A stretch of DNA of 64,000 nucleotides from Erythrobasidium yunnanense (taxonomy: Eukaryota > Basidiomycota > Cystobasidiomycetes > Erythrobasidiales > Erythrobasidiaceae), in contig BCJC01000002.1 of NCBI GenBank assembly GCA_001600175.1, positions 936,318 to 1,000,317 on the forward strand, given 5' to 3'. A program made the translations under genes and the position numbers. Position 1 is the stretch's first letter, and each line of letters starts with the position of its first letter. Shown here in pieces: positions 26,176-35,405 of this stretch. The notes below the pieces were generated by a model. The model did no database searches and was not told the origin of the DNA. It saw only the letters and a list, made by a program, of their open reading frames with translations.

Positions 26176-26945
26176 GAGCGAAAATGTTAGATATTGCCCC
26201 GGCTACAAGCAAGATTCGAGTAGGCGGATCGTTGTCACTGCGCCGCTCATCACTGTCTGTTAGTCTCATACGTTGCTGCTCAGCACTGCAATCTGCAATA
26301 TATATATCCCCCCGTCCCAGCTGCTTCTTTGCTCTTCATGAGTTCTTCACTTACGGTTAATATCAACACTGAACTCAGGATGCTGACCTCATCACATGCC
26401 TACACATGCCTAGAGAAACATCCCAACAGAGGCCTGCATTCTCAAGAAACACAATAGCTTCGGCATTGGAGCGATGTCCATGCTCGACCTCTCTACACCT
26501 GTGAAGCTGATAGCATCAGCCGCTCTACCGCAGTGCCTTGGAAGAAGACCTCCGTTAGTATAAAGCCACTAATCTCACTTCTGCACTGGTCCGACCTTCC
26601 TCACGCAGCCCAAAGACCGTCCGTCCGTTGAGAAGATTCTGGTCTCTGGATGTCGTTAGAGTCTGAGACATCCGTCTCTTGTTGCAAGGAAGTACTCTGG
26701 CGAAGAAAGAAGAAGAATGACGATAATTCTACGTTCCGCAACCTCCTCCGCCTACCGCAGGCTCACTATGCCCAACGTCTTTGGGAAGCGCGTTTCTTCA
26801 ATTTGTTTCGTGCCTTCTGCTTCTTGTCTTCGCTCCAAACACTTCTCTCTTGACCTCACCGGTTTACGCGGGCAGCCGACACGTCCCGGAAGCCAGTCTT
26901 CCCAGAACTATCACTCGGCACGCTACATTCGCTGGGACATCAGCC
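26176..26945. other. Intergenic between BTB copies 1 and 2
   Basis: About 770 bases with no supported gene. An open frame runs into the next gene from 26781, but it has no ATG before 26946, so I count it as leader. Confidence 0.45.
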
Positions 26946-27965
26946 ATGCTATTCACGCTAGCGGACAATGCTGGAGCAGACATCATATTACAATCCTCCG
27001 ACAACAAAAAATTCTATGTCCACAAATGCAATCTCATTGTCGGATCCAAATTCTTTGCTACAATGCTCAGCCTTCCACAACCAGAGACTACAGATTCACC
27101 TTCTGAAGCTGGTCTGCCGATTATACCGATGGGCGAAGACAAATCGGTCTTATCGGGCATGCTACCTTATTTCTACCCGTATCTGGACGAGCGAGAGTTC
27201 CTCCACAAGCGAAACAAGCTATCTGTTATGCCAATTTTCGAGGCCCTATGCTTCGTTGACAAGTACGAGATGCATCAACTAGTACAAGCTCCTCTGGTCG
27301 CGGCACTCCAGTACGATACTTGCTGCTCCGCTGTATCCGGATCAACAGCATTGATATCCTTTAACAGCATGTGTATATTTGGCAAGAACGAACCCCATTC
27401 GACCAAGCGCCAGGGTCACCGCCTACGCGGATCACTTTCGACGAAGCGCAGGTACCGCCGTTCAATCGATCTGTATTCTGCAATATATGAACACGTACAA
27501 GACTCTCTCGAATCTCATTCTTTCGACGACACAACTCTCAAGGAGGTTCTCTGCCTCTTTCAGCCTAGATGTCCTCTCTTTCTACATGACATCAAGGCCA
27601 GATTACTGCCCGCAGTGGCTCGTTACACAGCGAAAGAAGGCAATGGAGCTATAGTACAGGAATTTGGGCCCCAAGATCGGGCTGACATCGTGAGTGATAA
27701 AGGAAGGCTCAATAACATACACTGACCGGAACCGTGTCAGACCTCATATAGACGACAGAGCGCTCTTGCTCACTTGCTCAACGAAACCAAGTGTGATACG
27801 TGGGACCGCCCCAACTGCAAGAACACTACCACAAGCTGTGTCAACCATTTGAAATCGGACAAGCTTGTCAAGGTGGACGTCATTTCGTCATTATTGGCGG
27901 ACAAGTCCTGCGATACCTGTAAAAAGTTCGTCGAGAATGTCCAGCTCGCTCTTTTCGCTGCGTGA
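26946..27965 (+). CDS. BTB/POZ protein, tandem copy 2
   Basis: Exons 26946-27310, 27368-27689 and 27741-27965 encode 303 residues. BTB domain: MLFTLADNAGADIILQSSDN, YVHKCNLIVGSKFFATMLSL, MLPYFYPYLDEREFLHKRN, CFVDKYEMHQLVQAPLV. A basic linker of variable length follows, then LKEVLCLFQPRCPLFLHDIK and a C-terminal region with YRRQSALAHLLN and SCDTCKKFVENVQLALFAA (C-x2-C). The first intron (57 nt) is stop-free and a multiple of three, so a form with 19 extra residues could be made. The ATG at 26946 is chosen because all four paralogues begin there. Confidence 0.85.
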
Positions 27966-28349
27966 GATGTACTCTGTAGAGATGCAGAGACTACCGTCAC
28001 TCGAAGAGCAGCAGCAACGCGGCGATGCAGTGCAGCGTAATCTCATCAGCCTCAGCTAGGCGATTTGTTGTCGAGATCAAGCGATGTCTGTTAGACTATA
28101 TAGTAAATCTTAGCTTTCATTCCATAGCACTTCGCAAGTGGAGTATGAGACAAACAGGCTATCAGGGACACTGCAACCGTTGTGCCTCTTGTTCTCGGCA
28201 CAATCATATCTTTACAATCAGTGTTCAGAAGAGCGCTCATATACTGTAACCCTCTCACAACAAATTGCACGCCATCCAGATCTCCCTGCGTGGCCTTGTA
28301 GGCTGGCCAAGTACCATAAAACGACGCGGTGACAACTGGTCTGAATATC
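27966..28349. other. Intergenic between BTB copies 2 and 3
   Basis: 384 bases; no supported gene or repeat. Confidence 0.45.
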
Positions 28350-29347
28350 ATGCTCTTCACACGCGAAGGCAACGCCGGCGCAGACATAGTACTGCAGTCA
28401 TGCGACAAGAAGAAGCACTATGTGCATAGAAGTAACCTCGTCTTTGGCTCGAAAGTCTTTGCGACAACGCTTGAGCTCCCTCAGCCCGTAAAATCAGAAT
28501 CATCTACATCAAGTAGCATTCCCCTCATACCTCTCTCCGAAGACTCAGAAACACTCTTGAGCATGCTTCCATACTTCTACCCATACTTGAGCGAGGACGA
28601 CTTTCTTCACAAGCAGCCCAAATTATCGGTCAAGTCGATTTTCGAGGGCCTATGCTTCGTCGACAAATACGAGATGCATCAACTGGTCAAAGGTCCTCTT
28701 GTGGTAGCTTTCCAGTAAGATCGCAACGCTTAGCATGCTGGTCTGTAGCTGAGTGTTCTCAGAAAACACGTATGGGCCTTTACCGAACCGCAACAGAAAT
28801 CGAGGAAGCGGTACCGCTACCGCCCTTTCGCTGATTCTTCTAATGACGATGACGATGAAGCGCGCAAATCCCTCCACCCCACGCCTGCTCCGATAGCGAA
28901 GCCGACATTGGAGGATTTACTATGTCTCTTCCAGCCAAGATGTCCGGCCTTCCTCTGCGATTTGAAAGCTCAGATTCTGCCGGATGTAGCTCGCTACGCT
29001 TTCGAGCCTGGCCACGAGGCTATGCGCGACGCGCTTTCTCAGCACGATCTGCGGGACATTGTGAGTAAGGGCACTCCGTCTCTCCAGTAAGCGCTGAGAA
29101 TCACGTATGACAGATGGCATTCCGGCGTCAAGCTGCTCTCGGTCAGATGCTTGATAACGTTACGTGTGATGCACGTACAAAGCCGGCCCGTGAAGCGTGC
29201 AAGAAGACCGCGAAGGTGCTATCTCGTCGTGTCAAAGCAGACCTACTTCTAAAGTCGAATCACATTGCAGCCATCCCACTCCACACAGCCTGCGATTCAT
29301 GCATAAACTTCGTACGCAATGTCGAACTCGTCCTCTTTTCCACCTGA
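28350..29347 (+). CDS. BTB/POZ protein, tandem copy 3
   Basis: Exons 28350-28714, 28763-29060 and 29114-29347 encode 298 residues. The first exon is 365 nt, as in copies 2 and 4. BTB domain: MLFTREGNAGADIVLQSCDK, YVHRSNLVFGSKVFATTLEL, MLPYFYPYLSEDDFLHKQPK, CFVDKYEMHQLVKGPLV. After a basic then acidic linker (QKSRKRYRYRPFADSSNDDD) come LEDLLCLFQPRCPAFLCDLK and the last exon with FRRQAALGQMLDN and ACDSCINFVRNVELVLFST. The shared linker-CPxFL-CxxC architecture marks one local family. Function unknown. Confidence 0.85.
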
Positions 29348-29909
29348 AGCCAACGTCAGCAGAGGATGGTGAGATAAGTAAGGTTGCGGAGCATTCGTGG
29401 CAAGCGCCTGCATACGGGCGCGTGGTCGTGCAGAAGTGGCCGACCACTGCAACTTGTTCAGCCGAGGCTTTCGAGGCAACTTTCGCAAGATCAGCTTTGT
29501 GACAAGGGAAAGCCTTTTCCCATTGCTGCGTAGCAGCAGTGGACAGATAGTCAGCAGCTCTTTGCAGCTTGGACACGATGAGCTGGGATAAATAACGCGA
29601 AGAAGTCTGAACCTTATGTGGACAAAGGGCTCTGTATGTTGTCTGACTTACATCTTGGCTAGGCTAGAGGCCTTGTATGTTGTGTGAGTGGACATTATCA
29701 CGATGCTGAGCAGGAACACGATATTTGTGCTCAATTAGAGCAGCTGCAGATCTTGCTTTGCCTTCGCGCCTATAAACTTACATACTACACGAGTCGTAAG
29801 GCTAACACCGCCTGATAAACTTTATCTGTGCATCTTGAGTAGCAATACGCAGTCACCTACTTGAATTCTGCTTCTCTGCGCAACAACAAGAGAAGCCGTA
29901 TCTTCCGCA
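29348..29909. other. Intergenic between BTB copies 3 and 4
   Basis: 562 bases with no supported gene. Confidence 0.45.
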
Positions 29910-30894
29910 ATGCTCTTCACACTGGAGGACAACGCTGGCGCAGACATCATACTGCAGTCATCCGATGAGAAGAACTACTATGTCCACAAATGCAATCTCA
30001 TCTTCAGCTCGAAAGTCTTTTCAGGCACCTTGGCTCTTCCTCAGCCAGAAGCCCCAGAATTGCCTCTAGAAGACGATCTTCCTGTCATTACACTATCTGA
30101 AGATTCGTCTATCCTGCTGGGTATGCTACCATACTTCTATCCCTACTCGAACGAAAGCACTTTTCTCCATAACCAAAGCAAGATATCGGTCAATACCCTC
30201 TTCGAAGGGCTATGCTTCGTCGACAAGTATGAGATGCATCACTTGGCAAGGGATTCCCTCATGACCGTCCTCGGGTATGGCTTCGCCCAATGTAACCAGC
30301 TCATTACAAGGTTGGCTCACGGAGGCTGCAGGCAGCGCGTTATTTCATTTAAGGAGTCTATACTCAAGATCGAAGGTCCACTAGACGTCCATGGAGACAG
30401 TGTGCAACTCGACGAACACCACCGTCCGAAGCCTCTTCAGAAGACAGGCATAGACGAGTTCTTCTGTCTCTTTCGAGGGAGATCTCCTCCCTGCTTGGAA
30501 GGCTTGAAGGTGCAAATGCTTCCATTTGTGGCTGGCTACACCACATCGAGTGGTCATGGAGACATTTTAGACACCTTTGCCGAGAGCGACTTGCAAGATA
30601 TGGTAAGGAACACCGCGGAGGAATGATCTATAGGCTGATATAATGCTACTTCAGCTGTCTTTCAGGCGGCAGGCTTCTCTAGGGCGACTGCTGAAAAGCG
30701 GCTGCTGCATAGGTTACGCACGCTTAGGAAACGGCGGATCGATGTGCCACGTCCGTATGCGAGATCCTGTCGCTCTACTCCGTTCGCAAAGGCTAGTAAC
30801 ATATGAAGAGGTAGCCATGGGGCTCGGTTCTCGTTCATGCCTGGCTTGTCAAAGGCAGACCAAGGATATTCTGTCCTTGCTCTTCCCTGCCTGA
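29910..30894 (+). CDS. BTB/POZ protein, tandem copy 4
   Basis: Exons 29910-30274, 30332-30602 and 30655-30894 encode 291 residues. BTB domain: MLFTLEDNAGADIILQSSDE, YVHKCNLIFSSKVFSGTLAL, MLPYFYPYSNESTFLHNQSK, CFVDKYEMHHLARDSLM. The middle block is weaker (IDEFFCLFRGRSPPCLEGLK), with the Cys-Pro order changed. The last exon has FRRQASLGRLLKSG and SCLACQRQTKDILSLLFPA. As in copy 2 the first intron is 57 nt and stop-free. The copy appears intact. Confidence 0.84.
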
Positions 30895-31080
30895 TGCGCG
30901 GTGACCGATACGAGGAGGGAGCAAGGTTTGCATAGAGACGCGTGATTCTAACGTCCTGGTTCCGATCATCCTGCGCGAATGTGAAGCAGACCGAGAGCAC
31001 TTGGACGCGCACACACTTCGCAAGGCTTTGGAAGAACGCAGTGCAGCAGCAACAACAGAGTAGAGGTACATGCACAGAGC

Positions 31081-32114
31081 TCAGCTCACCGCGCCCGACA
31101 TAGTCCTGCCAGTGAAGGCCGTAAGGAAAGTATCCCTGTATCTAGCGACTTTTATCGGAGATCTCGCAAAGCTAGGATATTCCGGCATGACCAGAGGAGC
31201 AGGCTTCGAGTTGCGCATAGCTTGCAACAGCTGATCCAGCTCGTCGTCACTATCGGGGGCTTCCTCCTCGGCGTTCGCGTCGTTCTCAGGAGGATCGTCG
31301 ACTTCTCCTAGCACTAATTCTGCTTTATTCCTGGCTGCTGCCTTTCCTTTAGCTGCTTTCCCTTCGCCCGTCTTCTTCTTCTTGGGCGCGGGTGCCGACC
31401 CGCTTGCATTTGCTGCGTCGTTTCCCTTCTTTGACGAAGTCGAAGCTTGTCCAGAACCTGAAGCAGCAGAAGTAGATGGTAGAGCAGAGGAAGTGGACGA
31501 AGACACAGTAGCGGAGTCTCCTGTCTGAGCAGGCTTAGGAGGTTTAGGCTGTTGAGGGGGTTTGGGTTCCAAGGCTGCGCGAAGCTCTTTCTCCTTGATG
31601 AGACCTTCTTTGTACTTCTGAAACTCCTCAAGAAGCGTATTATATGACTTTGAACGTCCAGTGACAGCTCGCTTGGCACCCATCCCGTGAGTCTTGCACG
31701 TCAGAGAACGCGAGCAGGGCATGCCCTTCTCGTTCACGACTCCGCATTGCTTGTCATAGTCGATAGGCTCGCCAGCTGAAGTTGCATAATCAGTCAGATT
31801 GGGCCGTGTTGTTTCGTTTAAGAGATCCGGCATACGTTTCGGACGAGAGAGCTTGGCTGCAGCAGCAACTTGTCTTGCGATTTCTTTAGAGCCAGATGAT
31901 TTCTCAGAGGTGCTTGAGGCCTTCTTTGCCTTCTTAGAAGCTGTGGAATCTGTCGAGGCTGCGAAGCAACCGGATCAAGTCAGATGCGCCTGACCAGACC
32001 AGCGCGCTACACGAGCTACGCAACAAGTAGCTTACCATCTGAAAGACGTCGCTTCGGTGCAGGCTTGCTGCCAGGCAGATTGAGCAGCGAGCTCGATGGT
32101 GATGCCGTGCTCAT
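31081..32114 (-). CDS. SGF73: SAGA subunit Sgf73 (ataxin-7-like), SCA7 domain
   Basis: Minus-strand exons 32036-32114 and 31081-31958 encode 318 residues. The SCA7 domain reads CGVVNEKGMPCSRSLTCKTH (ligands C-x9-C-x5-C-x2-H) followed by KRAVTGRSKSYNTLLEEFQK. The rest is Lys/Ala/Ser-rich and acidic, ending in a short C-terminal block (ARYRDTFLTAFTGRTMSG). Sgf73 anchors the deubiquitinase module to SAGA and helps cleave ubiquitin from H2B, whose gene lies next door at 32393. Small size relative to yeast Sgf73 is normal for a basidiomycete-type protein lacking the long N-terminus. A second SCA7 protein is encoded at 23023. Confidence 0.9.
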
Positions 32115-32392
32115 CGCTTCAAGCTTATAGACAGCTTCGCTCAGAACTTCGGTGTTATGCTTCTAGCGATAGGTTGCGATGTCGCACGGCAAACTTCAAG
32201 GTGACGGAGCGCGTATGATAGCAGGGCAGAGTTGCATGTTACAGAGCTGCGGACGAGCCGAGCACAGCAGGGTAGAAAGTGGGTAAATCTAGACAACAAC
32301 GGTGTGAACTGACATAGGAATCTACTGTGTGAGACCGTGATAGAAAGGGCGAAAGGGGAACAAGAGAGGAAATGGAACAGGGAGGAGCGCGT

Positions 32393-32952
32393 CTACTTGG
32401 TGGAGGAGTACTTGGTGACACCCTTGGTGCCCTCAGAGATGGCGTGCTTGGCGAGCTCTCCAGGAAGGATGAGTCTGACGGATGTCTGGATCTCACGCGA
32501 TGAGATGGTCGACTTCTTGTTGTATGAGGCGAGCTTGGAGGCCTCGGTAGCAATTCGCTCGAAGATGTCGTTGACGAAGGAGCTGTAACATCGTGTCAGC
32601 GATGAAGGAATATACTCGGTAAACAGTGCAACTCACTTCAGGATCATCATGGCCTTGTTTGAGATACCGGTATCGGGGTGGACCTGCTTGAGGACCTTGT
32701 AGATGTAGGTAGAGTATGTTTCCTGACGCTTGCGCTTCCTCTTCTTCTTGTCACCGTCTGCTGGTGCAGTAGACTTCTTTGTGGCCTTGCCTGCCTTGCC
32801 TCCAGTGGATTCTGCCAGCCAAACACGCGTCAGCTCGCTCAATCTCGCCTAGAGTTGGACGAGGCCAACTCACTGGCTGCTTTGCCTCCAGTAGATGCAG
32901 GAGCTTTACCGCCAGTCGATGCTGGGGCCTTGGATGCGGCTTTGGGAGGCAT
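32393..32952 (-). CDS. HTB1: Histone H2B
   Basis: Minus-strand exons 32874-32952, 32637-32811 and 32393-32582 encode 147 residues. The core is unmistakable: [60 protein letters not shown] and the C-terminal helix [19 protein letters not shown], which carries the lysine ubiquitinated by Bre1. The N-terminal tail is slightly long, with an ASTGGKAP duplication at residues about 11-23. It is paired head-to-head with H2A at 33299, the usual fungal arrangement for equal expression in S phase. Confidence 0.97.
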
Positions 32953-33298
32953 GATTGATTGGTAGTTTGAGTTTGGGAGATTCTGGAAAGTTGCAGGGCG
33001 TCAGCGAGGTCGGGCAGCATTTCGTGTCATATTTGGGCATACGCTTGTGCTACGGGCGTGGGCGACGGATGTGCGAAGGAAAGAGACGATGCAAACTTGT
33101 TCTTTCTGTTTTGATTTCGCCTCAAGTTAGTAGCACGTGCTAGAAGGCTAACAGCACGTAAGTCTCACGTAGGCTTAGAATCCTTTGAAATCGCAAGTAC
33201 AAAGTTCCAAGTTGCAACACCTCTTGTTTCCGCATCAAAGAGCACCAGACTATCGCCCGAATCTACGCAACCCCAAATCTACGAAACAGCAAATCATC
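32953..33298. promoter_or_regulatory. Bidirectional H2B/H2A promoter with an E-box palindrome
   Basis: 346 bases between divergent histone start codons. A 12-bp perfect palindrome, TAGCACGTGCTA (33131-33142), contains an E-box CACGTG at 33134-33139, and two further CACGTA half-like words lie within 40 bases to its right. A bHLH-type or other histone-gene regulator could bind here; that is inference. Confidence 0.6.
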
Positions 33299-33917
33299 AT
33301 GTCTGGAAAAGGAGGAAAAGCAGCTGCTGCAGGAGGAGATGCCGCCAAAGGCCAGCAGTCACGATCATCCAAGGCCGGTCTGCAGTTCCCTGTCGGTCGT
33401 ATCCACAGAATGCTCAGAAAGGGAAACTACGCTCAGCGTATCGGTGCTGGTGCTCCCGGTGAGTTGAAGTCAAATTACCTTTGTTTTGCAAAACAACAAA
33501 GCTGACTTTGTGTAATCAGTCTACCTCGCTGCTGTACTAGAGTACTTGGCTGCTGAGATCCTCGAGTTGGCTGGAAACGGTGAGCGAGATCGACCTTTGT
33601 TTACTTTGGACTTCCATACTGAGATGAGTTGTCTTCTAGCCGCCCGTGACAACAAGAAGTCCCGTATCATCCCCAGACACTTGCAACTCGCTATCCGGAA
33701 CGACGAGGAGCTCAACAAGCTGCTCGGTCACGTCGTCATCTCGCAAGGTGGTGTCCTGCCAAAGTACGTCCAGCCTTGCCATGATATGCAGGCAACGTAC
33801 TGAAATACTGTTATTCACAGCATCCACGCCGAGCTCCTCCCAAGCAAGACAGCCGAAGGTGGTGAGGGACCCAGCGGACGAGGCAAGAGCGGTGGAAAGG
33901 CAGCTCCTCAGGAGTAG
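33299..33917 (+). CDS. HTA1: Histone H2A with a non-SQ tail
   Basis: Exons 33299-33458, 33520-33579, 33640-33763 and 33821-33917 encode 146 residues. Core motifs: [79 protein letters not shown]. Most fungal H2A proteins end in SQE plus a hydrophobic residue, the Mec1/Tel1 site that makes them H2A.X-like. Here the tail is Gly/Ser/Lys-rich and ends GGKAAPQE followed directly by TAG, so Pro replaces the serine and the final hydrophobic residue is absent. The last exon is short, and I see no downstream splice that would add an SQ tail. Confidence 0.96.
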
Positions 33918-35405
33918 ACGCTATTCTGTCCTCCTCACACTCTTCCTATCTATGTCTCTTCCCGTCATCTCCAGTCCTCCCCTTCGCTCTTTCTGCTCTT
34001 CGTGCGCGTGTTGTTATGTTCCTATACTTCCCTTTGGTCCCAATGCTTTACAATGCAAAGCTTCTGCTTGACGTCAGTCTGCTCGCTCTCTCTGCTCTCG
34101 CGTATCTCTCGCACGGTGCTTCGAAGCTTGACATTACGCGTTCATTAGGTTCATCGCACTGACCGGTACGCCTGAAAGTCCCCAAGCTGAGCAGCATGAA
34201 ATCGTCTAGAACGTGTCAATGAGGCTCTTCAGGTAGGAATAAGAAGCTTTTCGCCGAGCTGCCTGTCGAATTCAACGGAGGAGACATGAGCTTCTCGCCC
34301 AGTCCGCTGATCTCCAGGCAAAGCAACGGCACAAAGCCTATCTATCATGCTACCGGTACAATGACACAGACACTCCGCTCCTTACGTGCAATAAGCTGCT
34401 TCATGCCCAAAGTGTGGGATCTGTTTGGCTGTTTGGGCGGTTGACTGCCTCAGAGCGAGCAGGATGATGCCCGAAGGAGACGCTCAGCGAGCTGCTCAGG
34501 TGACCTTTCTCTAGCAGGAAGCCTAAACTAGAAGGTTCGCAGAAGACTGGGCCAATGAGCTTGCTGCTTTCGAGGAAGAAAGACGAGCTTCTTGCGAGCT
34601 TTTCGAGAGCAATGCGAATGGACATTGTCGACGTAGCTTGCCTTGCTTATCGCGACACCCAAACACAGACGTGTACATACATACGTTTCGCAATCAGGCT
34701 GTGCACAGGCCGTGTCCGTCAGCGGCGCTTGGTCTACCCTCATCACCAAGGATGGGTCCCGCTCTGGTCTGGTCTCGCTTCTTGCTTTCTCTCTTGCTTC
34801 TTTCTTCTGACTTGACAGGTTTGAGAGCTTCTATCGCTGTCTGACTGCCTGTCTTTCCTTCAAGCTCCTCGTCAAACACCGTCGCCGACCTCTTCTCGCT
34901 CGGACCGCTCCCTTAGGCCTTCTTCTTCCTACTGCGTTCTGCAAGCTTTCTAGCTTTCAACTTGCGAGCTTCTTTGCTTTATCGTAAGTTGCAGCTGCCT
35001 TTGGGCTTTTCGGGCAAGTCTGAGTCCAAGTCGTCAGGAAGCCAGGCCTGACCGTTCAGCAGGCTTTCGAAGAAGACAGAAAGCTTGACTTGGCTAGAGC
35101 TTTCCCACCTCTGCTGCCTGTGTCTGTACAAGAAGACTACTACCACCTCTTACTGCTTCCTAGTCTCTGCATACAAGAAGTCCTTTGTACGTGTCTTTCT
35201 TTCGCCCTTTGTTGGAGCCAGGGGCACCTCCTGCGGGCAGGGGCAAAAGAGCTAAGGCTCTGCTTCGCTTTATCTTCTTCTTCTTCATCTCTTCTTTCTT
35301 CTCTCTTCTTCTTCTGCTCATTCTCCTCAGCTCTCCCTCTCGAAGACAAAGCTCTCTCTATATCACGTGCATCATCCTTTCACCGCCTTATCAACAGCAG
35401 AAGCC
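33918..35405. other. Long intergenic region before the double-homeodomain gene
   Basis: About 1.5 kb, the longest gene-free stretch. It is rich in CTTTC/CTTCT words and in short recurring fragments such as GCGAGCTT and AGCTTTC. The strongest open frame (about 34230-34440) has no domain I recognise. It may be an extended promoter or leader of the gene at 35406, or hold a non-coding RNA; I cannot tell. Confidence 0.4.

Noticed and set aside
26781-26945. Hydrophobic N-terminal extension of BTB copy 2 resembling a signal peptide
   Set aside because: There is no ATG in this frame before 26946, and all paralogues begin at the MLFT start.
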